A stretch of DNA of 64,000 bases, taken from the NCBI RefSeq assembly GCF_030268685.1, contig NZ_BSRQ01000016.1:62001-126000 (forward strand). The letters are read 5' to 3'. The number at the start of each line of letters is the position of its first letter. Position 1 is the first letter of the stretch. Both the position numbers and the translations under genes were made by a program. The stretch is from Microtetraspora sp. NBRC 13810. GTDB lineage: Bacteria > Actinomycetota > Actinomycetes > Streptosporangiales > Streptosporangiaceae. Positions 45,839 through 54,234 of this stretch are shown here, piece after piece. A model generated the notes under the pieces. The model did not search any database. It worked only from the letters and a program-made list of their open reading frames with translations, and was not told the DNA's origin.

Positions 45839-46401
45839 CGCTTCTTGTTTCTCAGGCTGAAGAACATTCCGATCCCGATCCCGATGAGGGCGCCGACCAC
45901 GATCCACAGCCAGCCGGGCAGGCCGCCGTCCTGCTCCTCGCCGGAGACCGGCGTGACCGCCGGGGCGTTACCGGCGGCGGGCGGGGGGTTGCCCGCGGAC
46001 GGCGTGATGGCCGCCGCGGGGGCCGGCCCGGCGGACGATCCGACGACGGTGAAGGGGATCTCGCCCTCCACCGGGTGGCCGTCGGAGGAGACGATCCGGT
46101 AGGCGACGGTGTACTTCCCCGGAGGCAGCGGCCCGTCGAGCTCCTGGGTCACCACCGGGCCGTCGACCTCGGGCCTGCCGCTCTCGTGCCGGTCGCCGCC
46201 GGCCCCGGTGACCACGACCGCGGGGAAGGTCACATGCGCCGAGAACTCCAGCGTGACCTTGTCCACGCTCGGCACCTGCGCGTTCTTCGCGGGGTCGCTG
46301 CGCTTGAGCGAGTCGTGGGCGAGGGCCGGGGTGGCGAGGAGGGGAAGCAGGGAGAGTGCGGCGAGGAGCGCGAGCACGGCGCCGATCGGGGAAGTCTTCA
46401 T
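45835..46401 (-). CDS. copC: CopC-domain copper-binding protein with C-terminal anchor
   Basis: A 188-residue exported protein. After the signal peptide the mature chain starts HDSLKRSDPAKNAQ, placing the copper-binding His at position 1, and a second His is in SSDGHPVEGEIPF. The beta-sandwich ends before a Pro/Ala linker and a transmembrane helix (LWIVVGALIGIGIGMFFSL) that keeps it on the outer face of the membrane. It is coupled to the CopD-CtaG gene. Confidence 0.92.
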   Translation of the reverse strand: MKTSPIGAVLALLAALSLLPLLATPALAHDSLKRSDPAKNAQVPSVDKVTLEFSAHVTFPAVVVTGAGGDRHESGRPEVDGPVVTQELDGPLPPGKYTVAYRIVSSDGHPVEGEIPFTVVGSSAGPAPAAAITPSAGNPPPAAGNAPAVTPVSGEEQDGGLPGWLWIVVGALIGIGIGMFFSLRNKKR

Positions 46402-46457
46402 GACACCCCCAAGGCTACCGACGCCTGCCCCCGGTCCGGACCTCGCGCCACCCCTGG

Positions 46458-46499
46458 GCGCGGCGCCGCCCACTCCGCGGGGAGCGGGCGGCGCCGCGC
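46458..46499 (-). terminator. Hairpin after the XRE-TPR gene
   Basis: A 14-bp perfect stem (GCGCGGCGCCGCCC and its complement) with a 14-nt loop lies about 50 bp beyond the regulator stop and upstream of copC. Confidence 0.7.
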
Positions 46500-46500
46500 A

Positions 46501-46560
46501 CGGGTGCCGGACCAGAGACGCGGGTGCCGGACCAGAGACGCGGGTGCCGGGCTAGAGACC
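46501..46560. repeat. 20-bp tandem repeat at the XRE-TPR gene end
   Basis: cgggtgccggaccagagacg occurs twice without error, and a third copy with four changes contains the regulator stop codon (CTA at 46552-46554). This suggests recent unit duplication at the gene end. Confidence 0.8.
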
Positions 46561-47841
46561 GGCGCTGGTCAAGGCCCGCTGGTAGGCGTCCACGCTCGCC
46601 CTGCGCTCGTCGAGCTTGCCCAGCACCTCGGCCACGGCCCGCCAGCCCTCGGCGGCGCGACCGGCCGGCGTGACGCTCTCCAGGGAGTGCTTGACGGTGC
46701 CGATCGCCTCCTTGGCGTCGAGGCTCCGGCCGAGTCCCGCCTGCGCGCCGGCCAGCAGGAGGTGGGCGTCGACGTCCAGCGCGTTCGTACTGGTGGGGAC
46801 CAGCTCGCGCGCGGTGGCCGCGTGGCGCACGACTTCTTCGAGATTGCCCAGAATGAACTCCGCCTTGGCCAGCCCCAGCTCGCACCGGGCGCGGTCGGCG
46901 ATGCTCGCCGAGGACTCGGCCAGCTCACGCTGCGAGCGCAACAGCGCCTCGCGGCAGCTCGCCGCCTCCGCGGGCTTGATCCGCAGCCGCAGCATGGTGT
47001 AGGCCAGCCGGACCCGGGCGAGGTTGCGCGGCTCGCCGTTCTCGGAGTGCACGGCGAGCGCCCGCGCGGCGAGGGTCAGCGACTCGTCGCCCTGTCCGGT
47101 GACCTCGGCCACGATGGCGGCGTTCCAGCAGGCCGCGACCGTGGCACGCGGGGTGCCGAGCAGGTCGGCGGCGGCCAGCAGCTCCGCGGAGAACTGCCTG
47201 GCGCGCAGCAGGTCGCCCCGCGACACGTAGGCGCCGAGCAGGGTGGCGCCCAGCTCGACCAGCTCGTCGGTCCAGGCGGGGCGGGCCGGGCCGGTCAGGA
47301 TCTGCTCGCCGACCTGGACGGCGGCGGCGAGGTCGCCGCGCTCCCGGTAGCACCGGGACAGGGCGATGACCACCGCGATCTGGCGCTCCGGCGTCATGGA
47401 GTCGCCGGCCGAGGCGCGCAGGCCGTTCAGCGTGGCGACCGCGGCGTCGAGATCGCCGCATGCCTCCATGGCGAGGGCCAGGCCGAACTCCGCGTCCTGC
47501 CGCAGCGGGGCGAGCCCGACGAGGCTGTTGTCGGCGACCAGCTCGGTGTAGCGCCGGCGGGCCTCGCTCACCTCGCCGTTCTCCAGGGCCATGCGGGCGT
47601 AGCCGAGCTCCAGCTCCAGCTCCAGCATCTGCTCGGCGGTCACCCCGTTGAGAAGATAGCTGAGAGAGCAGTCGAGCTTCACCGCGAGCAATTCGAGCAC
47701 CGCCTGAGTTGGCGTTCGCTTCCCGCTCTCGATAAGAGATACATAGCTGTCCGACAGCTCCGGATGAGCGAGCTGGGCCTGTGATAGGCCACGTTGGCGG
47801 CGGATCGTTTTGATGCGCTGGCCCACTAGATCTTGACTCAC
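46552..47841 (-). CDS. XRE-family regulator with TPR ligand domain
   Basis: A 429-residue protein. Residues 1-60 form a Cro/C1-type helix-turn-helix (LVGQRIKTIRRQRGLSQAQLAH, DSYVSLIESGKRTP). The rest is a chain of helical pairs with TPR spacing (for example ELVELGATLLGAYVSRGDLL and ARCELGLAKAEFILGNLEEV). This is the layout of peptide-sensing RRNPP-type regulators, though length alone does not prove it. GTG 47841 is preceded by AAGGGG. The start is only 54 bp from a divergent exported peptide gene, the typical partnership of such regulators. Confidence 0.85.
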   Translation of the reverse strand: MSQDLVGQRIKTIRRQRGLSQAQLAHPELSDSYVSLIESGKRTPTQAVLELLAVKLDCSLSYLLNGVTAEQMLELELELGYARMALENGEVSEARRRYTELVADNSLVGLAPLRQDAEFGLALAMEACGDLDAAVATLNGLRASAGDSMTPERQIAVVIALSRCYRERGDLAAAVQVGEQILTGPARPAWTDELVELGATLLGAYVSRGDLLRARQFSAELLAAADLLGTPRATVAACWNAAIVAEVTGQGDESLTLAARALAVHSENGEPRNLARVRLAYTMLRLRIKPAEAASCREALLRSQRELAESSASIADRARCELGLAKAEFILGNLEEVVRHAATARELVPTSTNALDVDAHLLLAGAQAGLGRSLDAKEAIGTVKHSLESVTPAGRAAEGWRAVAEVLGKLDERRASVDAYQRALTSAGL

Positions 47842-47872
47842 CGGAACCCCTTGGAACAATGTCGTCGAACAA
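47833..47872 (+). promoter_or_regulatory. Divergent promoter with GAACAA repeats
   Basis: GAACAA occurs at 47854 and 47867, 13 bp apart, in the 54-bp gap between regulator and peptide genes. A possible rightward promoter is TTGACT (47833-47838), 18 bp, then CAATGT (47857-47862). The layout would let the regulator control the peptide gene. Confidence 0.35.
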
Positions 47873-47895
47873 AGACCAGTGACTGGAGCCTTACC

Positions 47896-48027
47896 ATGCG
47901 TCGACGCCTGACCCTGTCTGCTCTAGCCGTGATGATGGCGGCCGCATTTGCCGTCGGGGCTAATGCTACGGCGGCGGAAGCCGTAGCGCGCCCCCTGCAG
48001 CAACTCGATGTACCAATGTGCTGCTAG
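47896..48027 (+). CDS. Small exported peptide ending in Cys-Cys
   Basis: A 43-codon gene with GGAG seven bases before the ATG. The product has a basic start (MRRR), a hydrophobic core (LTLSALAVMMAAAFAV), AxA-type cleavage sites (ANA, AEA) and a short mature end near VARPLQQLDVPMCC. It is too small for an enzyme and looks like a secreted signalling or antimicrobial propeptide. Its stop codon shares bases with the stop of the convergent PucR gene. It is a prime candidate for the ligand of the XRE-TPR regulator. Confidence 0.7.
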   Translation: MRRRLTLSALAVMMAAAFAVGANATAAEAVARPLQQLDVPMCC

Positions 48028-49658
48028 GTTGCCCGGAGCGCCAAGTAAAAATCGACACGATCGGTCATGGTTGAAAGATCGCGCCCAGTAAGATCTTCAA
48101 CCCGCCGAATCCGGTACCGCACCGTATTCACATGAACGTGCATGCGCTCGGCACAGGCGTTCCATGAGCCCGCACACTCAAGGAACGTGCCGAGCGTTCG
48201 CACCAGTTCGGAGGAATGCCGGCGATCGTAGTCGAACAGCGGATCGAGTAACCGGGAGGCGAAGGACCGGCGAACATCGTCGGGAACCGTCGCGAGAAGC
48301 AGGGTGTGGGTGTAGATTTCGTCGCTGGTCACCACCCCTCCCTCGCGTGCCTCGGCCAGCCGCCTGGCGTGCCTGGCCTCCTCGATCCCGCCGCGCAGGG
48401 CCGCGGCGCCCTCCAGCGCGCCGCTCACCCCGATCGACACCCGCATCGCGGGCACCCCGGCGGCCAGCGTCGCCACGCCGTCGCGCAGCAGCCCGGCCAG
48501 CCCCTCCGCGCCGTCCCGCGCCACCCCTCCAGCGCCGTCCCCCGGCACCTTTCCCGCGCCGTCTCCCGGCACCCCTCCAGCACCGTCTCCCGGCACCCCT
48601 CCAGCGCCGCTTCCCGCCGCCCTCGCCAGCAGGGCCCCGGCCTCTCTGAGCGGCACCAGGGCGAGCGCGCCGTCCGCGCCGGCGGGCGCCACGACCCGGT
48701 GGCCGAGGAGCTCCTCCACGATCTGGCCGCCGAGGCTGGCCGGGTCGGGACCGCGGGTCGCCGCCGGCCGCGCCGCCCCCGCGCTCAGCACCACGTACGG
48801 CTCCGCCGCGTCGATCCCGCAGGTGCGCAGCCGCGCCGCCAGCTCGGCCGCCTCCCCGCCCGCGCACGCCACGCCGATCAGCTCCTCGGCGAGCCTGCGC
48901 TCGACCCTGCGTCCCTCCTCCATCCTGGTGCGCTCCAGCGCCACGCAGGCGGCCAGCTCGTAGCCGACATCCGCCTTCTCCAGCAGGTCGCCCGCGCAGG
49001 CCAGCGCCCATCCGGCGGCCCGGTGGGATCTGCTGACGCCGAAGAGGGTGTAGACGCCCTCGGGCAGCCGTACCAGGTGGGGCAGCCGGGGGGCCGCGAG
49101 GTACTCCCTGGCCAGCCGTCTGAGCGGCGCGCCGGGCAGGGAGCCGGTGACCGGTTCGCCGGTGGCGGACAGCACCATGCCGTGCACGCCCAGCTCGCGG
49201 ACGGTGAGCGCGAAGAGCTCCGCCAGCCCGGTCCCCTCGGCGACCGCGGCCACGATCCGGCGGTGACGGCCGAGCGCGTCGCGGACGTCCAGCGCGAGCC
49301 GCGCGCCGAGCACCTCGCTCACCGTCTTGAAGGACACCTCGGTCGGCACGGCGAGCAGCGGCAGGCCGCGCGCCCGGCAGGCCGCCACGAGGTCGTCGGG
49401 GATGACGCCGAGCCGGGCCTGGCCCGCGCCCACCGCGGCGACCCCGCAGGCCACCATCGCGTCGGCGAACCGCTCGGAGTCGGCCGGTTCCTGCCGCCAC
49501 ATGAGCCCGGTGAGCACGAGCTCCCCGCCGGACAGGTATCGGGCCGGGTCGGGCAGGTCGGTGACGTAGACGGCGGTGAACTCGCGGTCGAGGTGCTCAC
49601 CGCCGGCCAGCACGGAGAGCCGCAACTCGTCGACGGCCACCAGATCGCGTATACGCAC
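48024..49658 (-). CDS. PucR-family transcriptional regulator
   Basis: A 544-residue PucR protein. The N-terminal PucR domain (VDELRLSVLAGGEHLDREFTAVYVTDLPDPARYLSGGEL) is followed by a GAF/GGDEF-like middle and a C-terminal HTH_30 domain (CAERMHVHVNTVRYRIRRVEDLTG). Between residues about 332 and 380 lies a run of GAGGVPGDG repeats encoded by a 27-bp tandem repeat. PucR proteins control purine or other nitrogen catabolism; it is divergent from the xanthine dehydrogenase gene, which it probably controls. The start is GTG 49658. Confidence 0.93.
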   Translation of the reverse strand: MRIRDLVAVDELRLSVLAGGEHLDREFTAVYVTDLPDPARYLSGGELVLTGLMWRQEPADSERFADAMVACGVAAVGAGQARLGVIPDDLVAACRARGLPLLAVPTEVSFKTVSEVLGARLALDVRDALGRHRRIVAAVAEGTGLAELFALTVRELGVHGMVLSATGEPVTGSLPGAPLRRLAREYLAAPRLPHLVRLPEGVYTLFGVSRSHRAAGWALACAGDLLEKADVGYELAACVALERTRMEEGRRVERRLAEELIGVACAGGEAAELAARLRTCGIDAAEPYVVLSAGAARPAATRGPDPASLGGQIVEELLGHRVVAPAGADGALALVPLREAGALLARAAGSGAGGVPGDGAGGVPGDGAGKVPGDGAGGVARDGAEGLAGLLRDGVATLAAGVPAMRVSIGVSGALEGAAALRGGIEEARHARRLAEAREGGVVTSDEIYTHTLLLATVPDDVRRSFASRLLDPLFDYDRRHSSELVRTLGTFLECAGSWNACAERMHVHVNTVRYRIRRVEDLTGRDLSTMTDRVDFYLALRAT

Positions 49659-49773
49659 AACCCAGCCTAACCCGCCCGCATTTGGAGCAACCTACAAGTC
49701 GGCCGCCGGTGTGCCGCGGGGTTTCATCGGGCGGCCCATAGGCCCAGGTCGCACGGGCTGATGTACTGCCGGT

Positions 49774-52020
49774 GTGACCGGCATCGACACCCGCGCCGCC
49801 GAGGGCGCCCGCAGCGCCCAGGGCATCGGCCAGAGCGCACCGCGTCCGGACGGGGTCCTCAAGGTGACCGGCGAGTTCGCCTACTCCTCGGACCTGTGGC
49901 TCGACGACATGGTGTGGGGGGCGACACTGCGCAGCCCGCACCCGTCGGCCCTGATCCGCTCGATCGACGTGGGCCCGGCCCTCGCCATGCCCGGCGTGCT
50001 CGCCGTCCTCACCCACGAGGACGTGCCGGGCGACCCGTTCTACGGGCTGGAACGCCGCCACCAGCCGGTGCTGGCCGTGGACCGGGTGCGCTACCAGGGT
50101 GAGCCGGTGGCGCTGGTCGCGGCCGACCATCCGGAGCGGGCGCGACGGGCGGCGGCGGCGATCGTCGTGGACTACGAGGTGACCGAGGCGGTCACCGACG
50201 CGCGGCGGGCGGCGTTCGACCCGGCCTGCCCGCGGGTGCACGAGGAGGGCAACGTGCTGCGCCACCAGCCGGTGCGGACCGGCTCGGTGTTCGAGGCGCC
50301 CGTGGTGGTGTCCGGCGAGTACGAGGTGGGCATGCAGGACCAGGCGTTCCTCGGCCCGGAGTCCGGCCTCGCCGTGCCCGCCGAGGACGGCGGCGTGGAC
50401 CTGTACATCGCCACCCAGTGGCTGCACGTGGACCGCGACCAGATCGCGCCCTGCCTCGGCCTGCCGGCGGAGAAGGTACGCCTGACGCTGGCCGGGGTCG
50501 GCGGCGCCTTCGGAGCCCGCGAGGACCTGTCTATGCAGGTCCACGCCTGCATGCTGGCCCTGCGCACCGGCCGCCCCGTGAAGATCGTCTACGGCAGGGA
50601 GGAGTCGTTCTTCGGGCACGTGCACCGCCATCCCGCCCGGATGCGGTACGAGCACGGCGCGACCCGCGACGGCCGGCTCGTCTACGTGAAGGCCGAGATC
50701 CTGCTCGACGGCGGGGCCTACTGCTCCTCCTCCCCCGCCGTGGTCGGCAACGCCGCCTCGCTGGGCGTCGGGCCGTACGAGGTGGGCAACGTCGCCGTCG
50801 ACGCCTACGGCGTCTACACGAACAACCCGCCCTGCGGCGCGATGCGCGGGTTCGGCGCGGTGCAGGCGTGCTTCGCCTACGAGTCGCAGATGGACCTGCT
50901 CGCGGAGGCGTGCGGGCTGTCGCCGGTGGAGATCCGCCGGCGCAACGCCGTCTCCCAGGGCTCCCATCTGATCACCGGCCAGCTCATCGACGCGCCCGCG
51001 CCGCTCGCCGACATGCTGACCGAGCTGGAGTCCTTCCCGCTGCCCGCCACCACCGGCACCGGCTCCGACCTGCGCGACCTGCCCGGCGGCGTCTCCCAGA
51101 CCACCAGGGGCGAGGGGGTGCGGCGGGGCGTGGGCTACGGCGTGGGCATCAAGAACATCTGCTTCTCCGAGGGCTTCGACGACTATTCGACGGCCAGGGT
51201 GCGGGTGGAGGCGACGCCCGATGGGCCGCACGCGCTGGTGCACACCGCCGCCGCCGAGGTCGGCCAGGGGCTGGTCACGGTGCAGGCCCAGATCGCCCGC
51301 ACCGAGCTGGCCGAGCTGGGCGTCGAAGAGGTCACCCTCGTGCCCGCGGACACCTCCGTCGGTTCGGCCGGCTCCTCCTCCGCCTCCCGGCAGTCCTACA
51401 TGACCGGCGGAGCGGTCAAGACGGCGTGCGAAGCCGTGCGGGAACGGTTCCGCGAGCTCGCCGCCGGGCATCCCGGCCTGTCCCCCGCCGAGCTGGTCGA
51501 GCGGTTCGGGCCCCTGGAGGAGACCCGCGAGTACCGCCACCGGCCCACCCGGCCGATGGACCCGCTGACCGGCCAGGGCGACTCGCACACCCAGCTCGCG
51601 TTGTGCGTGCACCGCGCGGTGGTGGACGTGGACGTGGAGCTCGGCCTGGTGAAGGTGGTGGAGCTGGCGGCCGTGCAGGACGTGGGCAGGGTGCTGAACC
51701 TGCTGGCCCTGGAGGGACAGATCCACGGCGGCTCGGCGCAGGGGCTCGGGCTGGCGCTGATGGAGGAGGTCCAGGTGGTGGACGGCCGGGTGCGCAACCC
51801 GTCGTTCACCGACTACCTGATCCCCACGATCCTGGACATGCCGCCGATGCGGATGTCCATCCTGGAGAACGCCGACCCGGCGGCGCCGTACGGGCTGCGC
51901 GGGGCGGGCGAGCCGCCGACGCTCTCCTCCACCCCCGCCATCGCCGCCGCCGTCCGCGCAGCCACCGGCAGACCTCTCCCCCGCGTCCCCATCCGCCCCC
52001 AGGACATCGCTCTGCCCTGA
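49774..52020 (+). CDS. pucD: Xanthine dehydrogenase molybdopterin subunit, orphan
   Basis: A 748-residue large subunit of the xanthine oxidase family. It has the Mo-cofactor binding blocks GGAFGAREDLSMQVHACMLA, GAYCSSSPAVVGN, AMRGFGAVQACFAYE, and the catalytic-glutamate region GLRGAGEPPT near the C-terminus. The FAD and iron-sulfur subunits that normally accompany it (pucC and pucE) are not in this window. A PucR gene is divergent 115 bp away. GTG start at 49774. Confidence 0.93.
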   Translation: MTGIDTRAAEGARSAQGIGQSAPRPDGVLKVTGEFAYSSDLWLDDMVWGATLRSPHPSALIRSIDVGPALAMPGVLAVLTHEDVPGDPFYGLERRHQPVLAVDRVRYQGEPVALVAADHPERARRAAAAIVVDYEVTEAVTDARRAAFDPACPRVHEEGNVLRHQPVRTGSVFEAPVVVSGEYEVGMQDQAFLGPESGLAVPAEDGGVDLYIATQWLHVDRDQIAPCLGLPAEKVRLTLAGVGGAFGAREDLSMQVHACMLALRTGRPVKIVYGREESFFGHVHRHPARMRYEHGATRDGRLVYVKAEILLDGGAYCSSSPAVVGNAASLGVGPYEVGNVAVDAYGVYTNNPPCGAMRGFGAVQACFAYESQMDLLAEACGLSPVEIRRRNAVSQGSHLITGQLIDAPAPLADMLTELESFPLPATTGTGSDLRDLPGGVSQTTRGEGVRRGVGYGVGIKNICFSEGFDDYSTARVRVEATPDGPHALVHTAAAEVGQGLVTVQAQIARTELAELGVEEVTLVPADTSVGSAGSSSASRQSYMTGGAVKTACEAVRERFRELAAGHPGLSPAELVERFGPLEETREYRHRPTRPMDPLTGQGDSHTQLALCVHRAVVDVDVELGLVKVVELAAVQDVGRVLNLLALEGQIHGGSAQGLGLALMEEVQVVDGRVRNPSFTDYLIPTILDMPPMRMSILENADPAAPYGLRGAGEPPTLSSTPAIAAAVRAATGRPLPRVPIRPQDIALP

Positions 52021-52060
52021 CCCCGTCGCCGACCCGGCTCGGGTGGAAGCGGGCGGGTGC

Positions 52061-53878
52061 TCAGGTCGGTTCGCAGGCGACGCCGTCGTTGTCGGGGTCG
52101 CCGTAGTGGGCGTACTCGGGGTGGGTCTCCTTGTAGTAGGGGCCGTAGCCGGCGGCGTTGGCCTGTGCGCAGGTGTCGTACAGGGGGTCCGTGTCGTCCG
52201 TGCCCGGCTGGGGGTTGCCCACGACGCCGGTGACGGGGGATCTCGTCGTGCCCGCCTGCGGCGCGCCGGTCGTGACCGGGCCGGACGGGGCGCCGGTGCC
52301 GCCGGTGCCGCCGGTGCCGGGCGGGGGCGTGGACGTGCCCGCGGTGGGCGCTCCGGCGGTCGGCTGTCCCGCCGGGGGCTGTTGGCCGGAGGGCTGGCCG
52401 ACCGGCGGGTCGCCGACGGTGGCGGAGGTGGTCGGGCAGGGGCCGGGCGGGGCGCAGGTCGGCGGGGCGGTGCCCGGGCCGGGGGTGCCCACGCCGGTGA
52501 CGGCGCCGCCGAGGAGCTGGGCGACGAGGGCGTCGGCCCGCTCCTTGGTGAAGGAGCCCGAGATGCTGAGGCTGTCCTGCGTGATCGCCTGCTCGACCGT
52601 GGGGGCGGCCACGACCTTCGTCCCCGCGGCGATGACGATCTGCTGCCGCACCTCCTCCTGGGTGAGCGTGCGGACCTGCTCGCCGAACGGGTCGGGCAGC
52701 GCGACGCGCACCGCGTACCCGCCGTTCTGGTCCCTGACCGTCTCGACCTTGTGCACGGCGGTCACCTTGACCCCCCTGGCGACGAGGTAGCACGTCGTGC
52801 CCGCCTCGTCGAGTATCGCCTCCACGCCGGGGCACGGCGCCGGCTGGGTGCCGGTCACCGGGGCGAACCAGATGGGTACGGCCAGCCGCGTGGGCCGGGC
52901 GGCGCCGGGCAGGGAGTCGGGATTGGTGGTCATCAGGACGGCGACGGTACCCAGCACGCCGGTGACCACGACCACCAGCACCAGCGCGACGGCGAGCAGC
53001 GCGGTGGTGACCCGGCTCGCCCTCGGCCCTTCGTCCGCCCCCTTCGCCTCTCCGGCGGCCCCCGCCCCCCCGGCCCCCTGCTCACCGGGCCCCGCCCCTC
53101 CAGGCACGGAGTCCCCGGCACCGGAGGCGACCGCTCCGGGCATCCCCGCCTCGGGCACGGGTGGCAGCTCCGCTTCGGGGGGAAGTCCCTGCCCGGAGGA
53201 CATCCCGACCTCAGGCGGCACCCCACCCGCCCCGGGCACGGGTGGCAGCTCCGCTTCGGGGGGAAGTCCCTGCCCGGAGAACGCCCCGACCTCAGGCGGC
53301 GCCCCGAGCGTCCCCGCTTCCGGCGGCAGTCCCCGCTCGGGGTCCATCCCGGCCTCGGCGAGCGAGCCTGGCGCGTACGACATTTCCGGCATGGTCGGCA
53401 TGCCGGACCCCGGCACCTCGGAGACCCACGTCGTATCCTCCGCCGGAAGCCCGGCCCCGAACACCCCGCTACCTGGCGTCCCACTGCCTGGGATTTCACC
53501 GCCAGGCGTTTCACCGCCCGACGTCCCGCCTCCTGGGGTCCCGCCTCCTGGGAGCCCGCCTTCTGGGGTCCCGAAGGCCGATGGCCCGGACTCCGGCGGC
53601 TCGCCGGCCGGTGCGGGTGGTGCGGGGTCGGCGGACGCCTGGAACCAGGAGGACTCGCCGCTCACCCTGGGGGCGGGGGGATCCTGCGGGCCGGGGCCGA
53701 ACCAGGACGACTCGGCCGGGGCGGCGTGGGGCTCCGACGGGTCCCGGGTGCCCGGCTCCCGGAGGCCGGAGTCGTCCTGCGGGACCGGGCTGCTGTACCC
53801 GGTCGACTCGTGCCTCTCCAGCGGTCCGGGTGTCTCCCGCGGCCCCGAGGGCTCGCCGGAAACCGGATGCTTGTCCAT
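52061..53878 (-). CDS. Membrane protein with SecD-head-like and excalibur domains
   Basis: A 605-residue protein. Residues 1-290 are a Pro/Gly/Ser/Glu-rich cytoplasmic region with repeats, including an 81-bp duplication (53150-53223 and 53231-53304; 27-residue unit with GLPPEAELPPVP). A transmembrane helix (TALLAVALVLVVVVTGVLGTVAVL) follows. Outside is a domain resembling the SecDF P1 head (GTKVVAAPTVEQAITQDSLSISGSFTKERADALVAQL), a Pro/Thr linker, and a C-terminal excalibur calcium-binding motif (DPDNDGVACE). The whole looks like an envelope sensor or binder; function unknown. ATG 53878 is used; a GTG four codons earlier is possible. Confidence 0.82.
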   Translation of the reverse strand: MDKHPVSGEPSGPRETPGPLERHESTGYSSPVPQDDSGLREPGTRDPSEPHAAPAESSWFGPGPQDPPAPRVSGESSWFQASADPAPPAPAGEPPESGPSAFGTPEGGLPGGGTPGGGTSGGETPGGEIPGSGTPGSGVFGAGLPAEDTTWVSEVPGSGMPTMPEMSYAPGSLAEAGMDPERGLPPEAGTLGAPPEVGAFSGQGLPPEAELPPVPGAGGVPPEVGMSSGQGLPPEAELPPVPEAGMPGAVASGAGDSVPGGAGPGEQGAGGAGAAGEAKGADEGPRASRVTTALLAVALVLVVVVTGVLGTVAVLMTTNPDSLPGAARPTRLAVPIWFAPVTGTQPAPCPGVEAILDEAGTTCYLVARGVKVTAVHKVETVRDQNGGYAVRVALPDPFGEQVRTLTQEEVRQQIVIAAGTKVVAAPTVEQAITQDSLSISGSFTKERADALVAQLLGGAVTGVGTPGPGTAPPTCAPPGPCPTTSATVGDPPVGQPSGQQPPAGQPTAGAPTAGTSTPPPGTGGTGGTGAPSGPVTTGAPQAGTTRSPVTGVVGNPQPGTDDTDPLYDTCAQANAAGYGPYYKETHPEYAHYGDPDNDGVACEPT

Positions 53879-54234
53879 CGGTGACCCCACATCCCTGCCG
53901 TTGTTCGCGCAGAGCCTATCGATCGACGGGACAAGCGGGTAACTCGCGAGTCAAGACGGTCGAGACGGACGCCCTGTCACCTTCGGCTGATCGATTCGTT
54001 CCCGAATGCGCGGGGTGGGCGGCCCGCCGGGGACGGAGCGTGACGGATCATGCCAGGAGGGGCAGGAAGAGCAGGAAGGGCCTCACGTGGAACCGGCCCA
54101 TGGAACCAACCCGTGGAACCGGCCCGTGGAACGGGGGCGCACGGGCCGGTCCGGGTCACGCTTGACGTCACGCCCGCGAGAACGTTCGTCCACCTCACGC
54201 GGGCGTCCTGCCTGCGGTCACGCCCGCGGGGGTG
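53879..54234. repeat. Intergenic region with 13-bp tandem repeats
   Basis: In this 356-bp gap between two leftward genes, gtggaaccggccc-type units repeat with a 13-bp period at 54087-54135 (about 3.7 copies, alternate units slightly different). No gene is visible in the gap; the promoter of the excalibur protein gene should lie near 53900-53960. Confidence 0.6.
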
